From assembly GCF_032854445.1 (NCBI RefSeq), contig NC_088300.1, positions 28,627,608-28,687,607 of the forward strand: 60,000 nt of DNA, read 5' to 3'. The stretch comes from Liolophura sinensis (Eukaryota > Mollusca > Polyplacophora > Chitonida > Chitonidae). The notes below the pieces were generated by a model. That model had not been told where the DNA came from and made no database searches. It saw only the letters and a program-made list of their open reading frames with translations. This document shows positions 15,101 to 27,100 of the stretch, piece by piece (the first letter of the stretch is position 1; every line of letters begins with the position of its first letter). A program made the translations under genes and the position numbers.

Positions 15101-18100
15101 TCAGGGCCACATTTCCATGCTTAAATAAAGACGGTGACACAGACCCTACTCTGATTAAACTGATCGGCCCCTGACAAATGAGGTCACAGGCTCAAATCCA
15201 GTCAGCTCTCGTTCAGTTTCAGCTTTAAGTGACAATCTCATAATTAACATGAGAATTTTAGATAACTGTAAGTACTGTACTTTGTTATGACTATGCGTGG
15301 GGAATGCACAGTTTGTGTAACGAAACAATGAGAGATTTCAGTGGATAAAAAACACATAAGATGTGCATGCACATGTCAATGAATATTCATGTACAGGTAA
15401 ATAAAGCTGACCTGGAAATTGCTCTTCAAAATACAAATAATGAAAGTACAGGCATCATCCAAATTCTAATATAGAACAGCTAATCATTGAAAGAGAATGT
15501 ACATTCCCCACAGTTCATGTAGCATTAGCTTGACTGCATTCAATATACATGTCTGCAACTTTCGCTTTGAGGCTTAAGAAAGAATATCGTATAAAACAAA
15601 TACATTTCAATTTTGTGGAAGTATTTGTATTGACTGTACATGTGTACCTTTGTACATATTGATGTACTGCATGTGAAAGTTTTTCCAAATGGTGCCTGAA
15701 CAAATGGTAAACGTAAGTGCATGTGTATGTACATGAATCATGTGAGTCAGTGACAGATACATTTCCACACATCCATGCACTTATGTTGCGTTTTTAAGTC
15801 AAACAACACAAGTGATGACGGGTATGAGAACACTGTGTATACATAATGAATAATGACAGATAAAGTGTACACGTACATGGATATGTACCTAGTACATATA
15901 CAGTGTATACCTATAGTTACACATAATGAATAATGACAGCTAAAGTGTACACGTACATGGATATGTACCTAGTACATATACAGTGTATACGTACAGTTAC
16001 ACACAATGAATAATGACAGATACAGTGTACACGAACATGGATATGTACCTAGTACATATACAGTGTATACGTATAGTTACACATAATGAATAATGACAGA
16101 TAAAGTGTATACGTATAGTTACATATAATGAATGACAGATAAAGTGTACACGAACATGGATATGTATCTAGTACATGTACAGTGTATACGTATAGTTACA
16201 CATAATGAATAATGACAGATGAAGTAAACACGTACATGGATATGTACCTAGTACATGTACAGTGTATGTGTATAGTTACACATAATGAATGACAGATAAA
16301 GTGTAATTGTACATGGATATATACCTAGTACATGTACAGTGTATATGTATGGTTAAACATAATGAATAATGACAGATAAAGTGTACGCCTACATGGATAT
16401 GTACCTAGTACATGTACAGTGTACAAGTAAAGTTAATGTACAGTGTACAGATAGAACTGTTGATGAGTTATACCTGTACACACATGATAAGATTGTTCAC
16501 AATCAGAAAGACCTCCCTACCACAAAACATAAAATGTCTAACATTCTACGACACTAAGGTTTCAACAGAGCCGTTTTTGAAAAGAACAAACGTGAGGATT
16601 TTACATACATGTAGCTGAAAAGCAGGTTGCACATGTATTATGTTTGTCCTTTCATCACACCGCCCCTAACAGAGTTATTGCACTCATCTGCATGAAACTA
16701 GCTCATGTTGTGCTTCCTGCTTAACATTTGTTCACCAGAACTGACAGAAGGGCCAAGATCATGTATATGTACTCACTCAGTAGCTTTGTGTATCAGCTGT
16801 TTGGTACTTGTTGGACACAGTATCATCCCGGTGGAAAGGGCTAGCCTTCTTCCCACCAACAGTCAGAGACAAAATGACAGTCAGATCTAATATCCAGTCT
16901 GTCACAATCAGATCTTATCAAAGCCAAGTTGATCATACACCATGGCTTTCCCTCAGCATAAGGTAAACTTCCCTGATCAACACAGCTTTCCTGTTCGCCA
17001 CTTCCTCACCCAATGAAACCACTTAATCCCCCTCTGTGTGGACAGCATTCAAAAGTGGACCAGCCCAGGTGATTATCTCATCCCTGACCCAGCAGGGGTG
17101 ACACAGCTTCTTCTTTGTCCCACAACTTTACTCCCCCACCTTCAGACATAGCTAAACAATTCCTACTTCTAATACCTGACCAGACTTGTCTAAGGAGTGT
17201 TATCAACTGAAAGTCAGGTACATACTTGGCTTTTAATCATGTATCATCCTACATGTATCTCATTTTTTGTTTTAACACAGCAACCTGGTCACCCCCAGTC
17301 ACATGACACAACTATGTTCTTCTGACATTCTTCTGTGGAAGGTCTCACCGCTTTTTTAAGCACAGGGGTGAACCTACCCTGCCGTCGCTAACATGTGGGC
17401 TACAGGTCGCACCTGTATAAAACCCTTACTCACTCACAAACCTACTGGATGTGCATGAATGAGCACGCAGTACAAACACTGCAACAACAACACAGCTGCT
17501 CTACCTGCCCTTGGATTGTTTGCCTAACACAGCTTGGTCCACAGAAATGCTGGGTTTCACAGGCTTCTATAGGCACCCTGCCATGGGCAGTGAAATCTTT
17601 TGATACTGGTGGTTATATATTCCAAGCAATGTCAATGAGCTTTTGTAACACATGCACTACTAGAGAAGAGTTCAATCTTGTTAAGTACCGAAAAACATGT
17701 GAATGGATTATCTTGTGCCCTCGTAATAATGCACTACAATTTGGCTTTCCAGTCCTGAAAATGTCTACATTTTCTTTAATGTTTACATTTCTCTATTAAT
17801 TTACAATTCTCTCCTAATCCATATCATATGTACGCAGCAGTACAGATGTTACATTTACCCATGCCTATGTTGGTATTCACTCAGCTTCTCAACGTCACTC
17901 CTTATCACTGGTGTTGTTGTCTAGAGAAGGTTGGATTTACTCTAACCTTTACACTTTCTATACATTTATTATTAACTACACCAAGGTGGTTATATTTTTG
18001 CCAGCATTTATTTGTCTGTCTGTCAGCAACTTTATGAAAAATATATAAATGCAAACATTAGAATGCAATCCTGCACTTGACTAAGGACCAATTATTCATC

Positions 18101-21100
18101 ATTGACACACGTCTGTAGTGTATGAATTTGTATGTTGATTGCTTGTGGCAGAAGTTTGATCTCAAGGATGTGCCTTCTAGTCTGGTTTGTGTTTAACCGT
18201 ATTGTCATTCACAGAGCTAACGGTTTACACATACAAAAAACAGCAGCTGCATATATAATTTGCTTTCTAATAAAAAGACATACATACTTGGTTTTTAATC
18301 ATGCAATCCAACACAAATGATGTAAAACCTTAATACCTGCCATCAAACTGACATTTGCTATTACTAATTCCACAAAGCCATTAACTTGAGGACCTTTGTC
18401 ATTACTCTGTAGTTGTGCAGATCATGCACTTCTAGAGGATCACCTGCCTTGTGTAATTAAATTGTGTACAAACTAATACTTCTCACATACGAATGAAAGT
18501 TGGGTGTGCAAAATGTTTCAGTAAAGACCTCATGCCAGGTGAAACAATAGGGCTTCAAATCCCTCCACTCTATTTATCCCATGCAAATGGAAACAGCAGT
18601 CGGACTCCCCAAAGGGCTTTTTTAATAAGATACTACAATAGTACAGGAGAATATTCATGGTAACGCCTCAAATAGAACAATGCCTACAGCTAGAAGATAC
18701 ATGTAGCTACATGCACAAGCATTGTTTGACATTTTATTGCCGCTCAGTGCCAGGTTGAATTGTTTTTACATATACCTGTATATCTGAATTACATGTCTTT
18801 GCATACATAAAGATTGCCCTAAAATACATGCCTTCATGTATAATTTAGATCTGCTACAGTAAACTAGGGCTAGAACAGTTACATTCATCCCAGATTACAT
18901 ATATTTCCATGACATCAAAGTTTCATAATGGGGCTAATATGAATATAAAAGTAATCAGTTATCAACAAAAGTCAGTACTCAGGTGTGGTAAACAGTGATA
19001 TAAAACAATTGAGATATCAATATTTTTATAGTATGATGTGTACATGTACGTGCACGTATATATAAATGTCACCAGGTGTGTACCTGTAAATATCAAGCTG
19101 CTTAGTTTAATCTGCCAGATATAAAATTTATTGTGAGCTGTCTATAGCACATCTAATTTAAACAATGCATGGCAATCCGTCTGATTCCGGAACACAGTGA
19201 AGATTCCACTATAAAAGAACATGCCGTGTAGTACCATCACATATCAAGTGTCAAGATCAAAGGAATATGATGCAATTGTGTCCGTGATACATTTTTAACT
19301 AGTAAATTTGAGAGATATATGTCAATATATCTCTGATTCTTGACGCCTACAATTCGGTAAATACTCTGCAATCATTTGTAAAACGTTCTCATTTTCTAGT
19401 CGAAATAAAGCACCAAACTAATCGCACCAAAGACCACTTCGCTACAATTAACAACTATCCTATTATGGATTCATGAAGAAAAAAGCGTTTTATTACAATA
19501 AACATCCAAGTAACATTACCTTTGAGCATTTTGTTTTCTTTGTACAAATTCAGCAGTATAACAGGAGGCAGAAAGTGTAAAGCAGAAAATCAGGCTAAAC
19601 ATAATGTACATGTATATCTCTGCATTGTATCAACTGCACATTAAAATCACCAACTGCTTTCAGGACAAACATTAAGACCATATCTCCATGACGTCAAACG
19701 TGTATAGATATCCAGATCTATCACCCAGATAAATGGTTATTTTTTTCAAAAGGTACTGATCAAATGATATTCAGAGACAGATGCTACATGCTATGATGCT
19801 ATTTAAGACTTATATGACTACCTAGCTCTCAAATCAATTGGCCACGTTCCCAGATTAGCTTCCACATTAACCGCTCTGAATCCTTCCATTTATGAAACTG
19901 GGAGTTGGTACTGGCGTTTGCGCTCTCTTCTAAGTGTCAAAGCTGTACGCAACGAAAACTAGTTTCACGTGATCTTTAAGTGATTCTAAATTGATATCAC
20001 CTCATTATGCCTGAATAATAATAACAACAATAATGCCGCAATTACGGTAATAGAAATGTAATTAACACATCCCCTCGGCCAGCATCAGTACTTTCCAAAC
20101 TGCCATTTTCGAATCATGTGACTATTGTTTGGGTGGACAGTTTGACACCAGTTGCTTATAGTTCCTTCTTTCATTATTAAAACATACATTAAAGTTAAGA
20201 CTCCAAAACAAAATGTCTATGGCCCTTTTAAAAGTGTAAATCTTCTTGCTTTGAATCTTAACATTCCATGATCTTATTTTCTTCCGGTAATTCCATGTGT
20301 GTGCGAAATGCATTGAGAGAGACGGTTACCAAAGATTAGCTTGCTGTCAATGGGCCAAGCACATCTGTGTTAAATTTCACGTTAAGGTCTTCATTATTCA
20401 CACAAAACTTAGGTGGTATGAATTCCAAATTAATGTAGGGTTAAAGGAAACATACTTTTACAGCATATGGCTTTGACATGTTGAATACAGCATCCTTGAG
20501 ACCTAGGTTAGTAAATGTAAATCAAAGAGTATAATTCTGTACTGAAAGTCAAGCTGGAAAGAACAAAACAGGTCTCAGATCTAATAGTTTTGTCACCAAA
20601 ATCAACTTTAAAATATGCATAAGTTGCGCTGAAAATTGCTTTTTCATATGTGAAAAGGTTAAAGAATTAGGGTAGACCTTTTTCCTTACTCGAAGGTCTT
20701 GACCTAACTGGAGAAAACCATTTATTTTAAAAAACCAAGATAAAGTAGTAGACACCGTGAATAGACACCATGATCCCTATTTCTCAAATTACAGCCTATC
20801 AAATCAGAGCACAATCAATAAATCCTGACAACTTATTTTAAGCTCCATGTACACATGTACATGTACATTACAAAGAGACACTGTTTATGATGCATATGTC
20901 GATGATTCCACATAATCAGGATCAGATTTCATGTAATCCAATTAGTTCAACTCCACTCCACTCCACCATCTTTTCCATAGGCACGCCCCTGGACCCTCCT
21001 TTCCATTGATAACTAGCTCAAACTGTCTCCCTCCACTTCCAAATCCCAAGTTTAGAAGTGTTTCCGCTGTGCCTGTCCATGTAAGAACATTTACATGTCT

Positions 21101-24100
21101 CTGTCTTCAAGATAAACATACCAGCACAATGGTTATCGCCTTGGTTTAAATGCATACCACATGAATCAGTATACACGCACGATGTACCAGAGATGTGACT
21201 GAGTGAACAACGGTAATGGCTGATGTCTTCCTCAATATTAAAGCCATAATCATTATTGAGGCATGATTTTGATTACATGTACATGTGGGCTTGACCGGTA
21301 CACTTACATGCATGTCTTTGTTTACAGGTCACAGATAATGGTAAAATATTAACCTAATTAAATGTGCTATGACATCAAATGTGCTTAGAGAGTGCATCAT
21401 ATTTTAGCAGGAACGGAATCCTCATACTCCTTACTTGGCTCACAACCTTCCACTTTACATCATTAAAAACAAAGGCAAATTATTTACAGAATTCTTGAAG
21501 AACACCAAGGTCACTAGGTCATGGTGAGGAGGCAGGACGGGATGTCAGAAAACACAAACAATCCGTCTCAACATTTGTCTGTAATAATACTTTATACACA
21601 TGCATTCTCTTTATCCAGAGTGTGTGCAACATGATTCTAACCAACATCGAACACAATTTTATCGGTGAATGCTGATTAAATAGTTCCATGGGGGGACACA
21701 AGTGATGAGGCTGACCTGCGTCTCCCAAGGCTCCAAAGGTTAAGCTTATCTCTTGGTGGCAGTGATGTAAAGAGAAAGGTAGAGAGCGATGCATGTGCGA
21801 CAGCACAACCATGAGAAAGTCACGAGATCTAACTGAGGTAATTTTTCCCTCTTCAGGTAGGAAATTCTGAAAATTAGAGATTTTACGCATCTGGGGGAAT
21901 TAATACAGCAATGTTATCCAAACACACCTTCAAACAATAAACCTGTTTGGGTTGAAGGAAATTAAATTCTGTGTTTCTTACTTTAAGATTTATTGCAAAT
22001 TTATATTAGCTTTGAGGCCAGAAGTTAGGTCATGGCAGGATGAACCTAATAATCATGATACTGACAGCTGTACACTTCATGGCCTTAAGTCACTGAAGGA
22101 TTCCTCAAAGCCTTGGTACATAAAGAGCTGACCTTTCAGCAAAAACCAGACTGTCTTGATTTAAAGACAGACTTGCCAACAGCCAATCAGAAAGGTACTT
22201 CACAAGCAATGGCCAAGGAGTGTACTTTATCATGAATGTCAATCAGGTCAAGCATCTGGACTTCAAAAAAAGTCATAGGGGAGGTAACTGCTACCTTTGC
22301 TTTAAAGAACTCAAGAGTAATTTTCTTCCATGACAAGGGCCAGGACTAAGGAGGGAACTATTTTACAACGCTTCAATTATGTAGGTTAAGGAATAACACA
22401 TAAAATTGATCTCTATAAAAATTCACCTTTAAAATATGGCACTCAGGCTGGTTGTTTCAGTGTCTGAAAATACTGTCTGTATGGGGAAAGACACACTTGA
22501 AAGGGGAAAACCATTCCCTGGATACTGGAAAATGAACATAGAAATCTGAAGGGGAATGGGGGTGGGATGGTCTACATCATATATGCACATGTATTCTTAA
22601 TGCTGGTAATTCTACACCCATTTGTTTTTTAGTTAATGTAATATTGGACAGCAGGACAAACATACATGTACATATACAAGGTGATCCCAATATTGATCCA
22701 CCCTGCTGGTGACCACCTTCACGAAGAGATCAAATACCTATAGTTTTGAAAATATCCTAGTGTAATTCTTCAACCTTTTTGCATGTTTGGAAGCTGTTAT
22801 TTAAGGATATTCTGAAGGCATTATTCTGTGTGGGCTGACAAAATTATACTTCTTGTGAAGCCCTGAAACTGACCAATCTCACCAACATAGTTTTGTCTCC
22901 AAAATCAAATTAAAAAATGTGCATAAATTGCATTGATAGTTGGTTTTCCATATGTGAAAGAATGAGGAATGAGGGAATTTCTTGGTCGGGGGCAAACATA
23001 CAAGTACATAGTAATCACATTACCCATGTACACCTTTCTGCTGAGAAAGAAAAACTTCTGGCATGTAGATAAAACACCCATAACCTTGGAATCAACAGTA
23101 TTTCTGTTGATTTAATAGAAATTAATAGTTGATAGACATCTGACAACATAATGTACATGTAAATGCATGTAGACATACTATCACTGCTGTCATCACTACC
23201 AGTTCAAATGTAATTGTTTGTTTACATGTATGTGCACATGTACATTTAAGTCCATCCTCCTAATTACATGCTAGTGTAGCATAATGACCCAGGAGCCTCT
23301 CACCAATCCGGTCGCTGTGAGTTCAAGTCCAGCTCATGCTGGCTTCCTCTCCGGCTGTAAGTGGGAAGGAACCTGGGAAGGGCTCTGCTCGGTTTCCACC
23401 CACCATAATGCTGGCCGCCGTCGTATAAGTGAAATATTCTTGAGTACGGCGTAAAACACCGATCAAATAAATAAATAAATAAATAATTACATATATCCTG
23501 ATCGTGCTGGCTGCCTTTCCTGTAGTATGTGGGAAGGTCTGCCAGCAGCCTGCAGATGTTCGTGGGTTTCCCCTGGGCTTTGCCCGATTTCCTCCCAACA
23601 TAATGCTAACGCCGTCACATAAGTGAAATATTCTTGAGGGCAGCGTAAAATAACAAATAAATAAATAAATAAATAATTACATAAATACGTTTCAAAGTTG
23701 CTGAGACAGATTGCATGTTCAGAGAAAGAAGCAAATGGAAGTCCAAATGCAACATACATGTATAAATGCATACATGTGTGAAATTTCTTGGAAGAAATGA
23801 ACATACACTCTGTACATGTTCACGTAGATGTAGTCAATATCTGTTTTAGATTGTTTACAAGTGAAAATCCCACTGCATGTTTCAATCTGTACCAGAGTCC
23901 AGATTGAATCCTGTCCTTCACAGGAAGAAAATATCTCAGTTCTTTGTCTTCATGGACACACACGTACAAGCACATAATACTGTATATACATACATATATA
24001 CACTGTACACATTGTAAAAGTGGGCGGATACATGTGGACTACTTTCTGTACCCAGAGGGCAGTGTAAATGGTGACTGTCAGTGAAAAAAACTGCTAACAG

Positions 24101-27100
24101 CCTCACGCACATGTAAATGTAAACGACTGAAATACAGATTGCTTCCTAACCAATACAATTAGCCCTTGTAATTGCTGCAAATAATTTCTTAATTAATTGC
24201 GTTCAATGCTTGCCAGATTTGGTGTGTAAACATTCAATAAAATACATGCATCATCCAAATGTATTGCTGCAGGTTTAACATTTTCCAAGATGATATACAT
24301 GTATGGAAAGGAATATTTGCATGTCTCACAGTGTACATGTAGTTTGTACTTCTATCTTTTGAGAAAAGACATTTACAATTCGTCTTTGTTGTACATAAAG
24401 GCAACAAAACTATCTTTAAGAAGCAAGATGGCCAATTCTGAAGTTGTGTGTATACAAGTACATGCAGATATGACCTGTCAACTGATTTGAGATCTGCTGT
24501 GTGAAGCATAACCGTGCTGAACAGATTTACGGCGTATGTACATGCATGAGTGAAATGGCGTTCCCACATGGGACTCATTTACACCCTGGAATTGTTTTGC
24601 TGTGTATTTCCCTGGGACCTCACACCTTTACAAGAGAAATATCAATAAACACCGCAGGTACTACTGCTGGTCACCTGCAGCTGGTCAATAACAACTGATT
24701 GTACAGCCTAGCACAAACCAGTCCAGAGTTTATCCATGTACTACTGTAACTAAGGAAGTTCTCCGACATGTACATATCTATGTGTACATTGCAGCCATTG
24801 CAGAAAACAAATAAACATGAAAGTATGAATCATTTAGGAATCTGTTAGAGAAAGAACCTATAAAAGACACTAAAAAAACAGAGGTGCTTTGAGTGAAAAG
24901 ACAAAACATCTCAAAATCTAAATGCTGGAATAGTGCGCCTTTATAATGTTTCAATTTGCAACATTTTTTTTTTATACAAAACCCATTCTGGATGTTTTGT
25001 GTCATCATACATTAATAACTGATATCGGTATGCTTTTATCCAATTTACAACCCAAGGTCTAGCAGCTAGAGAACATCTCAGTAAAGTGGCAGAGCAAATT
25101 CAGTTTAAATGCGCAGCTTTATAGGTCTACATCTTACATGTGATGCTAGATCTCTCAGAAAGCTTTTAGCTGGATATCAACCACAATTTAGATTGTTAAA
25201 TGGCTTTCTCAACGTCATAGAACATGCTGTCCACTCCTTTAGAACACTGAATATGCTTGAAGATCATCTTTCATGACAAGGACGGGGCAAAATGTCTGCC
25301 ATTTTCACACTTGTCAGCCCCGCAGGCATAACTGACCGTAACAAAATTAAGGACTTAAGGAATTAATTATCAGAGACAATTTGTAGTGACAATAAACCAC
25401 AAGTCGAGACAGAAACAACAGAAAACAGGTCCACTTTACTACGGTGCCTAAAAGGGTTAGAGTAACTTGCTCATCAGCTGGCCTGGGTTCAAACCCTGGT
25501 CTGGTCATATCTATATACACATGTAAAACATCAAACCAGCAATTTTGTCACTTTGGCCTGGAAACCGGTCTCAAGTAAAGGTAGGAATATAATGTACAGT
25601 ACAAGCACAAATGTACAATATGACAGTGTCACCAGGTATTGCACAAAAAGCAAGGATTTGCAGGTTGGAAAACAGATCAAGACCCTTAAGTGATAATACA
25701 TGTACATGTCTATTCCAAGAAATGAACTTTAACAATCACAGGTACGTATATATTGTACAGTAAATGTATTACAAATGGACCTAAACTGACACACTGGCAA
25801 TTTACCGGTTAACAAACATGCAGTTATATCATGCATGTAAATGTATAGAGCTATCATACTGTAGGCTTCTAAACATGTATGCCACCTGGTGCGGAAAGGT
25901 AGAAGAGGATGTAGAACTCCTTACACATATCTTTGAAGACAGAGGTTTACTGTATAATAACATACATGAACAGGTGAGAGAAGCAAAGATTTGCCCTCCA
26001 AGGCTGGGACTGAACCCACAGTCTGCTATACAAATCATCTTATATGTCCATTTAAGTCTAGTTCCACCTTCTCAAAAATTTCTAAGATTCTTTTTTTTTA
26101 CAGTATAATGGAGCGGCATGTCATTTACATGTAAATGTATATGTATGTATAATTAAAAGAAAGCTTGCTAACGTGTATGACACCCAACACCATGCTTAAG
26201 ATACATGTATGTACCCTAATTCTTCTAATTTTTGGGACATCTGGTTTCCTCTTTTCACCCAGTATACACATAACTGTAGTGTGAATATTTTGCTTTCTTT
26301 TTTCTCATGGTTAATTGATCTAATGAACAACATTCTTATATCTTTACTTTTCCAAAAAAAAAAAAAAAACTGGGAGAGAAATTCAATTGTAACTGTTGCC
26401 TAAATGAACTACTAATATCTAAGAGTTACAAGAATTTGGGTATGCCAACCACATTTTACCTCCATTAGAGCTAGAGTTTTTATTTGTCTATTTATTTAAT
26501 TCATTTATATACATGTACCTGAATGGTGTTTTACATCGTACTCAAGAATAGCTTCATATGATGGCGGACAGCAAGAGCCCAGCATTGTGGTGAGAGTAAC
26601 CCAAGACTGTCCACAAATTGTTGGCAGACCTTCCTCATGAACAAATGGAGAGGAAGCCTGCATGAGCTGGACTTGAACTCACAGCTATAGCACTGGTTAG
26701 AGGTTCCTGAGTCATTTTTCCTCCCATGTGAATCTTTAAAAATTTAAACACGGAAGACAATGGCGATGCCTTTGCTTCAATTTGTTCTTCAACAATGACA
26801 ATGTATTAGTGATGAAATTGTCATTCATTGTCAAAATGCTTAAGTCATTTTCTGAAATTATAATAATTTAACTTTAAAGGAGAAGAAAACTTTAAAAAAT
26901 GACAGGCTGAAAAGAGCACATTTTTTTCTATCTGGTGGCGCCTGCTGCATAATTTTGTGATTTTTCCTCGCCATACACGTAAAACCTGAAAACGGCAAAG
27001 CTGGTATAAATCGCTGAGTCCATCGCGTCCTCCATCTTTAACACCCTGTAATTTATGCTGGGGGTGTGTTGCGCATCGGCCAATTAGAGTTGTTAAAACT

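Noticed and set aside
724-16455. Tandem arrays considered as CRISPR
   Set aside because: Units are contiguous with no unique spacers, in a spliced eukaryotic gene; they are minisatellites.
17395-17799. 134-codon plus-strand open frame in TBC1D14 intron 1
   Set aside because: Cys/Trp-rich sequence without domain, repeated motif or splice context; begins at GTG and not ATG. Most likely chance.
23323-23804. Two overlapping minus-strand frames of about 100 codons
   Set aside because: They are the tandem SINE pair read antisense.
25985-26040. tRNA-like B box (complement of GGACTGAACCCACAGTC)
   Set aside because: Only the B-box-like arm is visible; no A box or cloverleaf could be built, so no tRNA gene is called.
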